A stretch of 64,000 nt of DNA from Palleronia salina (GTDB lineage Bacteria > Pseudomonadota > Alphaproteobacteria > Rhodobacterales > Rhodobacteraceae): the NCBI RefSeq assembly GCF_900141995.1, contig NZ_FQZA01000007.1:1-64000 (forward strand), given 5' to 3'. Position numbers and translations under genes: made by a program. How positions within the stretch are numbered: the stretch's first letter is position 1; every line of letters starts with the position of its first letter. The notes below the pieces were generated by a model. It searched no databases, was not told where the DNA came from, and worked only from the letters and a program-made list of their open reading frames with translations. Shown piece by piece: positions 1 through 7,680 of this stretch.

Positions 1-47
1 AAAGCGAGGAGGCTAAATGCCGCGAATGGTCGTGTAAGGGGGGAAGT

Positions 48-131
48 TGGTGGGCGACCCTGGAATCGAACCAGGCGTGCGTCTCCGCGAGGGAGTTACA
101 GTCCCCTGCCACACCTTGCGGCCTGTCGCCC
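48..131 (-). tRNA. tRNA-Tyr (GTA anticodon)
   Basis: Read on the minus strand it folds as a class II tRNA. The acceptor stem GGGCGAC pairs with GTCGCCC, the T arm is CCTGG-TTCGATT-CCAGG, the anticodon loop is CTGTAAC (anticodon GTA, tyrosine) and there is a long variable arm. Discriminator A and an encoded CCA end follow. A good promoter lies directly upstream (142-170). Confidence 0.95.
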
Positions 132-141
132 AACGTGCGCC

Positions 142-170
142 GAGGTATCGCCGCGCCGCGGGAGGGTCAA
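142..170 (-). promoter_or_regulatory. Promoter of tRNA-Tyr
   Basis: On the minus strand TTGACC (170-165), a 17-base spacer and TACCTC (147-142) stand 10 bases before the mature 5' end of the tRNA. Both boxes fit the alphaproteobacterial sigma-70 pattern. The site also overlaps the leader of the divergent rlmB gene. Confidence 0.6.
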
Positions 171-217
171 GGCGAAATTCGCTTGTCTTCGGTGCGATTG
201 GCCCGCATCACCGCCCC

Positions 218-1000
218 ATGGCCAGGAAACCCCAACGCATCATCGAGAAGGAGCGGGCGCGGCGCGAGGCGGCACGCTCCACCCTGTGGCTTTTCGGGCT
301 GCACGCGGTGCGCGACGCGCTGCTGAACCCCGCCCGCCAGAAGCTGCGGCTGGTGGTCACGCGCAACGCCGAGGAGCGGCTGGGCGACGCCATCGCCGCG
401 TCGGAGATGACGCCCGAGATCGGGGATCCGCGCAAGTTCCCCGCGCCGCTCGACCCCGGATCGGTGCACCAGGGCGCGGCGCTCGAGGTGCGGCCGCTGG
501 ACTGGGGGCCGCTCGACGATCTGCTGGCGCGGGCCGAGGGGCCGCCGCGGCTGGTGCTGCTGGACCGGGTGAGCGACCCGCACAACGTGGGCGCCATCCT
601 GCGCTCGGCCGAGGTGTTCGGCGCCACGGCGGTGATCGCTCCCGCCCGCCACGCGGCGCCGGAAACCGGCGCGCTGGCCAAGACGGCCTCGGGCGCATTG
701 GAGCGCCAGCCCTACCTGCGCGTGGGCAACCTGGGCAACACCATGACCGAGCTTGCGAAATCCGGCGTGATCCTCCTGGGGCTGGACGGGGAGGCCGAGA
801 CCTCGATCGCCGACGCGGCGGCGCAATACCACGACCGGCCGCTGGGCCTGGTGATGGGGGCCGAGGGGCCCGGGCTGCGCGCGCGCACGCGGGAGCTGTG
901 TCATGGGCTGGTGCGGATCGACGCGGCCGGAGGCTTCGGGTCGCTGAACGTGTCGAACGCGGCGGCCGTGGCGCTTTATGCCACGCGAATCGCGCGGTGA
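218..1000 (+). CDS. rlmB: 23S rRNA (guanosine-2'-O-)-methyltransferase RlmB (SpoU family)
   Basis: 260 aa SPOUT methyltransferase expected to 2'-O-methylate G2251 in the peptidyl-transferase P loop of 23S rRNA, using S-adenosylmethionine. An N-terminal substrate-binding domain (WLFGLHAVRDAL) precedes the catalytic domain. The three SpoU motifs are visible: DPHNVGAILRSAEVFG, GLVMGAEGPGL and GFGSLNVSNAAAVALY, the last being the knotted SAM site. I start at the ATG at 218; the frame is open further upstream, but that stretch runs through the tRNA gene. There is no obvious Shine-Dalgarno before this ATG. The gene diverges from tRNA-Tyr. A TrmH-type tRNA methylase is the alternative, but the N-terminal domain favours RlmB. 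Confidence 0.88.
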   Translation: MARKPQRIIEKERARREAARSTLWLFGLHAVRDALLNPARQKLRLVVTRNAEERLGDAIAASEMTPEIGDPRKFPAPLDPGSVHQGAALEVRPLDWGPLDDLLARAEGPPRLVLLDRVSDPHNVGAILRSAEVFGATAVIAPARHAAPETGALAKTASGALERQPYLRVGNLGNTMTELAKSGVILLGLDGEAETSIADAAAQYHDRPLGLVMGAEGPGLRARTRELCHGLVRIDAAGGFGSLNVSNAAAVALYATRIAR

Positions 1001-1112
1001 TCACACTCGCGCGACCGGATCTGGTGCAACCGGGCGGTGATTCCCACGTTTATCCCATGGCACCCGATCCGGAACCTCGGGTGACCTGTCACTGTCCCTC
1101 GTTCCGAAACTC

Positions 1113-1144
1113 GCGCCCGGGCCTTGCGCCACGGGCGCTTTTTT
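1113..1144 (+). terminator. Rho-independent terminator
   Basis: GCGCCCG (1113-1119) pairs with CGGGCGC (1132-1138) around a 12-base loop, followed by six T (1139-1144). It lies 113 bases after rlmB and 16 bases before the next start codon, so it probably ends rlmB transcription or attenuates read-through into the CoA-binding gene. Confidence 0.6.
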
Positions 1145-1159
1145 GTCGAAGGTGCCGGC

Positions 1160-1624
1160 ATGGATGACAGTGACCTCAAACGGATCCTGACTGGCACCAA
1201 GACCGTCGCCTGCCTCGGCGTCTCGCCCAACCCGGTGCGCCCCAGCTATTTCGTGGCCCGCTACCTGAGCTTGCGCGGCTTCACCGTGCATCCGGTGAAC
1301 CCGGTGGCCGCGGGGCAGCGGATTTTCGGGCGCGAGGTCCTGTCGAGCCTGTCGGACCTGCCCGCGGGGGTGCAGATGCTCGACGTCTTCCGCCGCTCGG
1401 AATTCGTGCCCGAGATCGTCGACGAGGCGCTGGAGGTCATGCCCGATCTCAGGGTGATCTGGATGCAGATCGGCGTGCAGCATGAGGGGGCCGCCGCGAA
1501 GGCGCGGGCGCGGGGGATCGAGGTGGTGATGAACCGCTGCCCCAAGATCGAGTACCAGCGCCTGTTCGGCGAATTGCGCATGGGCGGCTTCGCGACCGGG
1601 GTGATCTCGTCCAAGCGGCGGTAG
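1160..1624 (+). CDS. CoA-binding protein (YccU-like)
   Basis: 154 aa single-domain Rossmann-fold protein of the CoA_binding_2 type. The N-terminal nucleotide-binding turn TVACLGVSPNPVRPSYFVA and the HPVNPV motif after strand 2 are typical of the YccU group. The C-terminal NRCPKIEYQRLF is also characteristic. These proteins bind CoA or related nucleotides; no catalytic role is established. The start is the ATG at 1160, with GAAGG a few bases upstream. The gene runs convergent with hisE, separated by a 62-base repeat element and a hairpin. Confidence 0.8.
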   Translation: MDDSDLKRILTGTKTVACLGVSPNPVRPSYFVARYLSLRGFTVHPVNPVAAGQRIFGREVLSSLSDLPAGVQMLDVFRRSEFVPEIVDEALEVMPDLRVIWMQIGVQHEGAAAKARARGIEVVMNRCPKIEYQRLFGELRMGGFATGVISSKRR

Positions 1625-1641
1625 GGCGTCGGACCGGTCAC

Positions 1642-1703
1642 GGGGGCGCCGCCCCCGTCCGCTGCGCGGACTCCCCCGGAGGTATTTCGGGAAAGATGAA
1701 GCC
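1642..1703 (+). repeat. Dispersed 62-base hairpin repeat, copy 1
   Basis: A 62-base element nearly identical (4 mismatches) to 59033-59094. It contains three potential stem-loops: GGGGGC-GCC-GCCCCC, GTCCGC-TGC-GCGGAC (overlapping) and CTCC-CCC-GGAG, followed by GGTATTT and AAAGATGAAGCC. Both copies lie just after a plus-strand gene and before a convergent minus-strand gene. Confidence 0.75.
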
Positions 1704-1721
1704 GGGGTTTTCCCCGGCTTT
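1699..1721 (+). terminator. Hairpin terminator between CoA-binding gene and hisE
   Basis: AGCCGGGG (1700-1707), loop TTTT and CCCCGGCT (1712-1719) form an 8-bp GC-rich stem followed by a short T run. It overlaps the end of repeat copy 1 and could stop transcription from both sides of this convergent pair. Confidence 0.5.
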
Positions 1722-1763
1722 GCGATATTTGCAGTTGCTGGCGCCGCGGCCGTGATCCGGCGT

Positions 1764-2072
1764 TCAGCGCGCGGCTTTTTCGGCGAGTCCGGATTGCGAC
1801 TGGCGCCGGGCGAGTTCGGCCTCGATATCGGCAAGGCTCACGTCGCGGGCGGCGCACATGACCAGCAGGTGATAGAGCGCGTCGGCGGCCTCGGATGCCA
1901 GGCGGTCGCGGTCGCCCTTCACGGCCTCGATGATCGCCTCGACCGCCTCCTCACCGAACTTTTCGGCGCATTTCTCGGGACCCTTCGACAGGAGCTTCGC
2001 CGTCCACGAGCTGTCGGGATCGGCCTCCTTGCGGGCGGCGATGGTGGCGGCGAGATCGTGCAGCGCGCTCAT
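1764..2072 (-). CDS. hisE: Phosphoribosyl-ATP diphosphatase HisE
   Basis: 102 aa enzyme of histidine biosynthesis step 2: it hydrolyses phosphoribosyl-ATP to phosphoribosyl-AMP and pyrophosphate in the cytosol. The MazG-like helical fold is recognisable from [21 protein letters not shown] and the acidic [14 protein letters not shown] metal site. It is the stand-alone form; the HisI cyclohydrolase is not fused and is not in this window. Its ATG overlaps the hisF stop by four bases (ATGA), so it is translationally coupled to hisF. Confidence 0.95.
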   Translation of the reverse strand: MSALHDLAATIAARKEADPDSSWTAKLLSKGPEKCAEKFGEEAVEAIIEAVKGDRDRLASEAADALYHLLVMCAARDVSLADIEAELARRQSQSGLAEKAAR

Positions 2073-2830
2073 GTCAGCCTCATGGGGATGCCGGCGGCGG
2101 CCATGTGGGCCTTGGCCTCGGCGATGGAATAGTCGCCGAAATGGAAGATCGAGGCGGCCAGCACCGCCGACGCGCCGCCCTTGGTCACCCCTTCGACCAG
2201 GTGGTCGAGCGTGCCCACCCCGCCCGAGGCGATGACCGGCACCGAGACCGCGTCGCTGATCGCGCGGGTCATGGGCAGGTTGAACCCGGCCCGCGTGCCG
2301 TCGCGGTCCATCGAGGTCAACAGGATCTCGCCCGCGCCCTTGGCCACCACGGTGCGGGCGAATTCCACCGCGTCGATGCCGGTGGGGCGGCGGCCGCCAT
2401 GGGTGAAGATCTCCCACCGGTCCTCGGACACCGCCTTGGCGTCGATGGCCACCACGATGCATTGCGAGCCGAAGCGGTCGGCGGCTTCGGACACCACGTC
2501 GGGGTTCGCCACGGCGGCCGAGTTGAAGCTGACCTTGTCGGCGCCCGCCAGCAGCAGGTTGCGCACGTCGTCGGCGGTGCGCACGCCGCCGCCGATGGTC
2601 AGCGGCATGAAGCAGTGCTCGGCCGTCCGCGTGACCAGGTCGAACATGGTGCCGCGGTTCTCGTGCGTGGCGTGGATGTCGAGGAAACACAGCTCGTCCG
2701 CGCCGGCCGCGTCATAGGCGATTGCCGCGTCCACCGGGTCGCCCGCGTCGCGCAGGTCGACGAAGTTCACGCCCTTGACCACGCGGCCATCGGCGACATC
2801 GAGACAGGGGATGATCCGGGTCTTGAGCAT
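2069..2830 (-). CDS. hisF: Imidazole glycerol phosphate synthase cyclase subunit HisF
   Basis: 253 aa (beta/alpha)8 barrel. It takes ammonia made by HisH and converts PRFAR to imidazole-glycerol phosphate and AICAR. The duplicated half-barrel signatures are visible: [12 protein letters not shown] with the catalytic Asp near the N-terminus and [11 protein letters not shown] with the second catalytic Asp in the C-terminal half, plus the phosphate loops ASGGVG and GGGV. Length is normal. It is separated from hisA by two plus-strand genes. A weak TAGAAG -10 box ends 6 bases before the ATG and no Shine-Dalgarno is seen. Confidence 0.97.
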   Translation of the reverse strand: MLKTRIIPCLDVADGRVVKGVNFVDLRDAGDPVDAAIAYDAAGADELCFLDIHATHENRGTMFDLVTRTAEHCFMPLTIGGGVRTADDVRNLLLAGADKVSFNSAAVANPDVVSEAADRFGSQCIVVAIDAKAVSEDRWEIFTHGGRRPTGIDAVEFARTVVAKGAGEILLTSMDRDGTRAGFNLPMTRAISDAVSVPVIASGGVGTLDHLVEGVTKGGASAVLAASIFHFGDYSIAEAKAHMAAAGIPMRLT

Positions 2831-2930
2831 GGCCCGCTTCTAGCGCGGGCATCACGTTTGTGCCAGTGGCCGATCGACCGGTCTGGCGCGGGCTACGTAC
2901 CGTCTGGAACCGCAACCTGGAGGAGCAACC

Positions 2931-3374
2931 ATGCGCAGACTTATCCCGGTCCTCGGGGCCCTGCTGGCCGCGACGCCCGCCCTGGCCGACTACCAGCGGA
3001 TGCAGGCGGAGGGCTCGGTCCCGGAGGCCATGGAGCGTCTGACCGCCGCGGTGGAGGAGGCGGGGGCGACCGTGTTCGCCACCATCGACCACGGCGCCGG
3101 GGCGGCGTCGGTGGACATGGACCTGCCCGACAGCCAGCTCTTGATCTTCGGCAACCCGATTCTGGGCACGCCCGCCATGCAGGCCGACCCGCTGGCGGGG
3201 CTGCACCTGCCGCTGAAGATCCTGGTCTATGCCGATGGCGACGGGCAGACCTGGGTCGCCTACGAGGAGGTCGAGGAGACCTTCGATGAGCTTGACGCCG
3301 TGGAGGACCTGGAGGTTCTGAAGCGGATGGAAGGCGCGCTCGGCAATTTTTCGTCCGTCGCGGCTGGCGAATAG
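2931..3374 (+). CDS. Exported DUF302-type protein
   Basis: 147 aa with a clear Sec signal peptide (MRRLIPVLGALLAATPALA) and a mature domain resembling DUF302. This is seen in the AVEEAGATVFATIDHGAGA opening, the central LLIFGNPILGTPAM and the LKILVYADGDGQTWVAY strand. The domain fold is known but no biochemical function is established. A good ribosome binding site (GGAGGAG) precedes the ATG. It lies on the strand opposite to the his genes, between hisF and hisA. Confidence 0.75.
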   Translation: MRRLIPVLGALLAATPALADYQRMQAEGSVPEAMERLTAAVEEAGATVFATIDHGAGAASVDMDLPDSQLLIFGNPILGTPAMQADPLAGLHLPLKILVYADGDGQTWVAYEEVEETFDELDAVEDLEVLKRMEGALGNFSSVAAGE

Positions 3375-3486
3375 GCGTCTCGGCGCCGAGCGTTCCGACG
3401 GGGCCTCGCAGGGTCGGGTCGGCGCCCCACCTCAAGGTCAGGCCGTGCCATTCCCGGCGCGGCGCATGACCGGAAAGGATGCCGCC

Positions 3487-3642
3487 ATGACCCTGCGCAC
3501 GATTCCCCTGATCCCCATGATGACGCTTGCCGCCTTCCTCGGGCTGGCCGCCTGCCAGGAAGAGGAGGCCGAACCCGAGGACACCGGGGCCGAGACCGGC
3601 CAGATGGAGGAGACCGAAGAAGGCGAGGCCGAGACCGAGTAG
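3487..3642 (+). CDS. Small acidic lipoprotein
   Basis: 51 aa. A hydrophobic signal with lipobox LGLAAC is followed by a mature tail made almost only of Glu, Thr, Gly and Ala (EEEAEPEDTGAETG and similar). I start at the ATG at 3487, with GGAAAGGA upstream; a longer frame begins at 3445 but would bury the signal peptide. It is probably anchored to a membrane. I do not recognise a function. It runs convergent with hisA. Confidence 0.55.
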   Translation: MTLRTIPLIPMMTLAAFLGLAACQEEEAEPEDTGAETGQMEETEEGEAETE

Positions 3643-3672
3643 GTCCGGCCGGCCTGTCGCGGCGCGGGGCCC

Positions 3673-4389
3673 TCAGCCCAGCGCCGCGATGGCCTGCGAC
3701 AGGTCCAGCGCGCCGTCGTAAAGCGCGCGGCCCGAGATCGCGCCCGCGATGACGCCGGTGTCGCGCAGGGCCAGAAGGTCGTCCATGGACGACACGCCGC
3801 CCGAGGCGATGACCGGCATCTCGACCGCGCGGGCCAGCGCGGCGGTGGCGGCCACGTTCGGCCCCTGCATGGCGCCGTCACGGTCGATATCGGTGTAGAT
3901 GATCGCGGCGACGCCCGCGTCCTCGAAGGATTTCGCCAGGTCGGTCACCTGCATGTCGGTCTCGGTCGCCCAGCCGCGCGTGGCCACGCGGCCGTTGCGC
4001 GCGTCGAGCCCCACGGCGACCTTGCCCGGGAAGGCGCGCGCCGCCTCGCGCACAAGGTCGGGGTTCTCGACCGCCACGGTCCCGAGGATCACGCGCGCCA
4101 GGCCGCGGTCGAGCCACGCCTCGATGGTCGCCATGTCGCGGATGCCGCCGCCCAGCTGCGCGGGGACGTCGACCGCGGCAAGGATCGATTCGACCGCCGC
4201 GGCGTTCACCGGCCGGCCCTCGAACGCGCCGTTCAGGTCCACGAGGTGGAGCCATTCGCATCCGGCGGCCACGAAGCTTTGCGCCTGCGCGGCCGGATCC
4301 TCGCCGAAGACGGTCGCCGCCTCCATGTCGCCACGCAGGAGCCTTACGCAGGCGCCGTCCTTCAGGTCGATGGCGGGGTAGAGGATCAT
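3673..4389 (-). CDS. hisA: ProFAR isomerase HisA
   Basis: 238 aa (beta/alpha)8 barrel catalysing the Amadori rearrangement of ProFAR to PRFAR in histidine biosynthesis. The N-terminal [14 protein letters not shown] carries the first catalytic Asp and [12 protein letters not shown] the second. Phosphate-binding loops QLGGGIR and ASGGVSS are present. The ATG at 4389 gives the normal length. Plus-strand genes flank it on both sides, so it cannot share one uninterrupted collinear block with hisBH or hisFE. Confidence 0.96.
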   Translation of the reverse strand: MILYPAIDLKDGACVRLLRGDMEAATVFGEDPAAQAQSFVAAGCEWLHLVDLNGAFEGRPVNAAAVESILAAVDVPAQLGGGIRDMATIEAWLDRGLARVILGTVAVENPDLVREAARAFPGKVAVGLDARNGRVATRGWATETDMQVTDLAKSFEDAGVAAIIYTDIDRDGAMQGPNVAATAALARAVEMPVIASGGVSSMDDLLALRDTGVIAGAISGRALYDGALDLSQAIAALG

Positions 4390-4521
4390 GGCGCGGGCTC
4401 CTGTGGCGATTTCACCGCGCTTTTGCCCGCAGCGGCGAAGGCATGCAACAGACCCAACGTCAGTGTTGCGTGGCGCGCGGGTGCTGCGCATCGTCGGCGC
4501 AGTCTTTCGGGAGGAGATACC

Positions 4522-4911
4522 ATGAAAAAGACCATTCTCGCCGCCATCGCCACGCTGGGCCTGGCCGGGGCCGCGCATGCCCAGGACGTCAGCGGCCAGT
4601 GGCGCACGCAGGCCGACGACAACGGCAACTTCGCGCTCGTGACGATTTCGCCTTGCGGTGGCGATTATTGCGGCGTGATCTCGGCGGCCTACGGCCCCGA
4701 CGGCCGCCAGATCCAGTCGCCGAACGTGGGCCGGCGCATCGTCTGGGACATGACGCCCCAGGGCGGCGGGTCCTTCACCGGCGGCAAGATCTGGGCCCCG
4801 GACCGCGACAAGACCTACAACTCTAAGATGCAGCTTTCGGGCAATTCGCTGAAGGTCGAGGGCTGCGTCCTGGTGGTCTGCCGCGGGCAGACCTGGGCCC
4901 GGGCGAACTGA
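4522..4911 (+). CDS. Exported DUF2147 protein
   Basis: 129 aa with a signal peptide ending in AGAAHAQ. The mature domain resembles DUF2147: [20 protein letters not shown], a YCG motif, and a closing [19 protein letters not shown]. The domain is a small lipocalin-like beta barrel with no settled function. It has four cysteines in the mature part, which could form disulfides in the periplasm. GGGAGGAG precedes the ATG. It is inserted antisense between hisA and hisH. Confidence 0.78.
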   Translation: MKKTILAAIATLGLAGAAHAQDVSGQWRTQADDNGNFALVTISPCGGDYCGVISAAYGPDGRQIQSPNVGRRIVWDMTPQGGGSFTGGKIWAPDRDKTYNSKMQLSGNSLKVEGCVLVVCRGQTWARAN

Positions 4912-4983
4912 GCAAGGCTGGCTGAGACCCGGCACGGGGCTAGGTCGTCTTCAAGCGCGACACAGCGAAGGAGGACGCCACCC

Positions 4984-5805
4984 GTGCCGATGATCCAGAC
5001 TGCCGACAAGATCGACCTTTACGTCAAGGACTGGGGGTCGGGCCGCCCGGTCATCCTGATCCACGGCTGGCCGCTGAACGCTGACGCGTGGGAGGCGCAG
5101 GCCCTGGCCCTGCTCGAGGCCGGCTTCCGCGTCATCAGCTACGACCGGCGCGGGTTCGGCCGGTCGGGCCAGGCCTGCAAGGGCTACGACTACGACACCA
5201 TGGCCGATGACCTGGCGTCGATCATCCGCACGCTCGACCTGCGAGACGTGACCATCGTGGGCTTTTCCATGGGGGGCGGCGAGGTCGCCCGCTACATGAC
5301 GCGCCACGGCACCGCGCGGCTGCGCAGCGCCGCGCTGATCGCGTCCATCGTGCCCTACATGGCCAAGACCGGAGACAACCCCAAGGGCGTCCCGGCCGAC
5401 GCGTTCCAGGGGATGAAGGACGGCGTGCGCACCGACCGGCCGCAGTTCATGCGCGACTTCTTTCCCAACTTCTTCGGCAACGGGACCGATGCGGGCGGGG
5501 TCAGCGAGGGCATGCTCGACTGGACCTTCAACATGGCGATGATGGCCAGCCCCAAGGCCACGATCGACTGCATCGACGCGTTCGGGACCACGGACCTGCG
5601 CGAGGACGCGCGCAAGATCGACGTGCCCGTGCTGATCGTCCACGGAACGGGGGACGAGATCGTGCCCATCGACGTGTCGGCCCGGCAGGCGGCCGAGCTG
5701 ATCGAGCAGTCCACCCTGAAGGAATACGAGGGCGCGCCCCACGGCCTGACGGCGACCCATGCCGAGCGGCTGAACGCCGACCTGCTGGAGTTCCTGAAGG
5801 GCTGA
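4984..5805 (+). CDS. Alpha/beta hydrolase (non-heme chloroperoxidase/esterase-like)
   Basis: 273 aa alpha/beta hydrolase. The oxyanion motif HGWPLNADAWE, nucleophile elbow GFSMGGGE (Ser), the acid in VLIVHGTGDEIVP and the catalytic His in GAPHGLTATHAER give a complete triad. The sequence style matches the cofactor-free haloperoxidase/arylesterase group; the natural substrate cannot be told. The start is the GTG at 4984 because AGGAGG lies nine bases upstream; an ATG two codons later is possible. It is cytoplasmic, with no signal peptide. Confidence 0.82.
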   Translation: MPMIQTADKIDLYVKDWGSGRPVILIHGWPLNADAWEAQALALLEAGFRVISYDRRGFGRSGQACKGYDYDTMADDLASIIRTLDLRDVTIVGFSMGGGEVARYMTRHGTARLRSAALIASIVPYMAKTGDNPKGVPADAFQGMKDGVRTDRPQFMRDFFPNFFGNGTDAGGVSEGMLDWTFNMAMMASPKATIDCIDAFGTTDLREDARKIDVPVLIVHGTGDEIVPIDVSARQAAELIEQSTLKEYEGAPHGLTATHAERLNADLLEFLKG

Positions 5806-5850
5806 GGTCGCGTTCACGGTTTGTCAGCGATCGCGGGGCAGGATGGGGTC

Positions 5851-6093
5851 ATGCGATACGCCCCGTCTGCCCTGCTGCCGTTGATCATTCTTGCCGCCTG
5901 CGGGTCCGTTGACGGCACCGATGCGGGCCACACGGTGATGGTCGACACCTACCTGTCCACGCCGGATCCGGGATCGGCCAGCCGGGACGCGGCCGCGCGC
6001 AGGTGCCGGGCGCGGGGGCAGGGCGGTGCGACCCATATCGCGACGCGGGACACCGCACGCAGGACCGTGCGCCACGTCTTTCGCTGCGGCTGA
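5851..6093 (+). CDS. Small putative lipoprotein
   Basis: 80 aa. The N-terminus MRYAPSALLPLIILAACGS looks like a lipoprotein signal with Cys at the lipobox. The mature part is Arg/Ala-rich with two further cysteines. I do not recognise a family. The ATG at 5851 follows GGATGGGGTC. It runs convergent with hisH. Confidence 0.5.
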   Translation: MRYAPSALLPLIILAACGSVDGTDAGHTVMVDTYLSTPDPGSASRDAAARRCRARGQGGATHIATRDTARRTVRHVFRCG

Positions 6094-6121
6094 GGCCCTG
6101 GGGACCAGCCCCGCGCGGGCC

Positions 6122-6763
6122 TCAGGGGGTCCAGGCCAGGAAATTCGCGATCAGGCGCAGCCCGGCCGATTGGCTTTTCTCGGGGTGGAACTGCGTGCCG
6201 ACCCGGGTGCCATGGGCGACCACGGCGGTGATGTCGGTGCCGTAATCGCAATGGGCCAGCCGCTGCGCCGGGTCGCGCATGGCCATGTGGTACGAGTGCA
6301 CGAAATAGGCGTGATCGCTGGTTTCCAGCCCGTCCAGCACGGGGTGGGGCCGGTCGATAACCAGGTCGTTCCAGCCCATATGCGGCACCTTCAGCGCGGC
6401 GTCGCCGGGGTCGATCGCGACGACGTCCGCGTCGATCCAGCCCAGGCCCTCGGTCTCGCGGTACTCGAACCCTCGCTGCGCCATCAGCTGCATGCCCACG
6501 CAGATGCCCAGGAACGGGCGGCCGCGCTCCTCGACCGTTTCCAGCAGCGCCTCGTGCAGGGCGGAGCGGTCGCGCACCAGCGCGGCGCGGCAGGCCGGGA
6601 AGGCGCCGTCGCCCGGCAGCACCACGCGGTCGGCGCGGGCCACGTCCTCGGGGCGGGACGAGACCAGCACCTGGCCGCCATCGGTTTCGCGCGCCATGCG
6701 CTGGAAGGCCTTCTCGGCCGAATGCAGGTTGCCGCTGTCGGTGTCGATCAGGACGGTGAGCAT
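6122..6763 (-). CDS. hisH: Imidazole glycerol phosphate synthase glutaminase subunit HisH
   Basis: 213 aa class I glutamine amidotransferase that feeds ammonia to HisF. The oxyanion strand VLPGDGAFP, the nucleophile Cys in GICVGMQLM and the His-Glu pair in TQFHPEKSQ complete the triad. KVPHMGWNDL at the HisF interface is also present. It starts 4 bases after the hisB stop, so the two are co-transcribed. Confidence 0.96.
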   Translation of the reverse strand: MLTVLIDTDSGNLHSAEKAFQRMARETDGGQVLVSSRPEDVARADRVVLPGDGAFPACRAALVRDRSALHEALLETVEERGRPFLGICVGMQLMAQRGFEYRETEGLGWIDADVVAIDPGDAALKVPHMGWNDLVIDRPHPVLDGLETSDHAYFVHSYHMAMRDPAQRLAHCDYGTDITAVVAHGTRVGTQFHPEKSQSAGLRLIANFLAWTP

Positions 6764-6767
6764 GGGG

Positions 6768-7355
6768 TCAGAGCGCGCCCTTGGTCGAGGGCACGGCATT
6801 GGCCTTGCGCGGATCGGCCTCGACCGCCTGGCGCAGGGCGCGGGCGGTGGCCTTGAACGCGGCCTCGGCGATGTGGTGGCTGTTGATGCCGCGCACCATG
6901 TCCAGGTGCAGCGTGATGCCGCCATGGGTGCTGAACGCCTGGAAGAACTCGCGCACCAGCTCGGTGTCGAAGGCGCCGATCTTCTGGGTGGGGAAGGCGA
7001 CGTTCCAGCCCAGCCAGGCCCGGCCCGACAGGTCCAGCGCGCACATCACCTGCGCGTCGTCCATGGGCAGCGCGCACTGGCCGTAGCGCGCGATGCCGCG
7101 CTTGTCGCCCAGCGCCTTGGCCAGCGCCTGGCCCAGCGCGATGCCCACGTCCTCGACCGTGTGGTGGTCGTCGATATGCAGGTCCCCGGTCGCCTTGATC
7201 TTCATGTCGATCAGCGAATGGCGCGCCAGCTGGTCCAGCATGTGGTCGAAGAAACCCACGCCGGTCTCCATGTCGTAGGATCCGGTGCCGTCGAGGTCGA
7301 CCATCACGGTGATGTCGGTTTCCGAGGTCTTGCGGGTGATCGAAGCGCTGCGCAT
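6768..7355 (-). CDS. hisB: Imidazoleglycerol-phosphate dehydratase HisB
   Basis: 195 aa monofunctional dehydratase (no phosphatase half) making imidazole-acetol phosphate. The duplicated manganese motifs are visible: [26 protein letters not shown] and [23 protein letters not shown] lies a few bases before the ATG. It is the first gene of the hisB-hisH pair and is preceded by a plausible promoter at 7391-7419. Confidence 0.97.
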   Translation of the reverse strand: MRSASITRKTSETDITVMVDLDGTGSYDMETGVGFFDHMLDQLARHSLIDMKIKATGDLHIDDHHTVEDVGIALGQALAKALGDKRGIARYGQCALPMDDAQVMCALDLSGRAWLGWNVAFPTQKIGAFDTELVREFFQAFSTHGGITLHLDMVRGINSHHIAEAAFKATARALRQAVEADPRKANAVPSTKGAL

Positions 7356-7390
7356 CTTGCGGCCTTTCGCCAGGGTCGGGTCTCAGCCCG

Positions 7391-7419
7391 GCTATAGGCG
7401 CGATGGCGCCGGCTGAAAA
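7391..7419 (-). promoter_or_regulatory. Candidate hisB promoter
   Basis: On the minus strand TTTTCA (7419-7414), a 17-base spacer and TATAGC (7396-7391) lie about 36 bases before the hisB ATG. Each box matches the consensus at 4 of 6 bases. Confidence 0.35.
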
Positions 7420-7525
7420 GCCTCGCCGCGCCGCACGGAAAAAACCGGCGCAATTAGATGACATCCGCCCGGTGTTCGGGTTTACCTAGTGACATGACGG
7501 GGTTGCACAAACCCTCGGTGTCGCG

Positions 7526-7554
7526 TTGGACTGCTCCGGACTAAGGTCTAGCTA
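7526..7554 (+). promoter_or_regulatory. Candidate promoter of the aceE-aceF-lpd operon
   Basis: TTGGAC (7526-7531), a 17-base spacer and TAGCTA (7549-7554). It would give a long untranslated leader (about 120 bases) in which regulation could act. The -10 contains CTAG-like sequence shared with other promoters in this window. Confidence 0.4.
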
Positions 7555-7680
7555 GCCACTAGGCGACATTACCAGGCCGACGGGAGGCGTCCTGGCGTCG
7601 GGAGAGCAAGCTGCCACTGCGCCGCCTGCCACCCACAGCGCCCGATCTCTCCCACGGTACGAACGCGAAGGGATGAGACT

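Larger units (their letters stand above)
7356..7680. other. 325-base divergent intergenic region between hisB and aceE
   Basis: No gene is seen here. It holds a minus-strand promoter candidate for hisB (7391-7419) and a plus-strand candidate for the pyruvate dehydrogenase operon (7526-7554). The latter would leave a leader of about 120 bases before aceE. Short ORFs that cross this region lack support. Confidence 0.6.
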
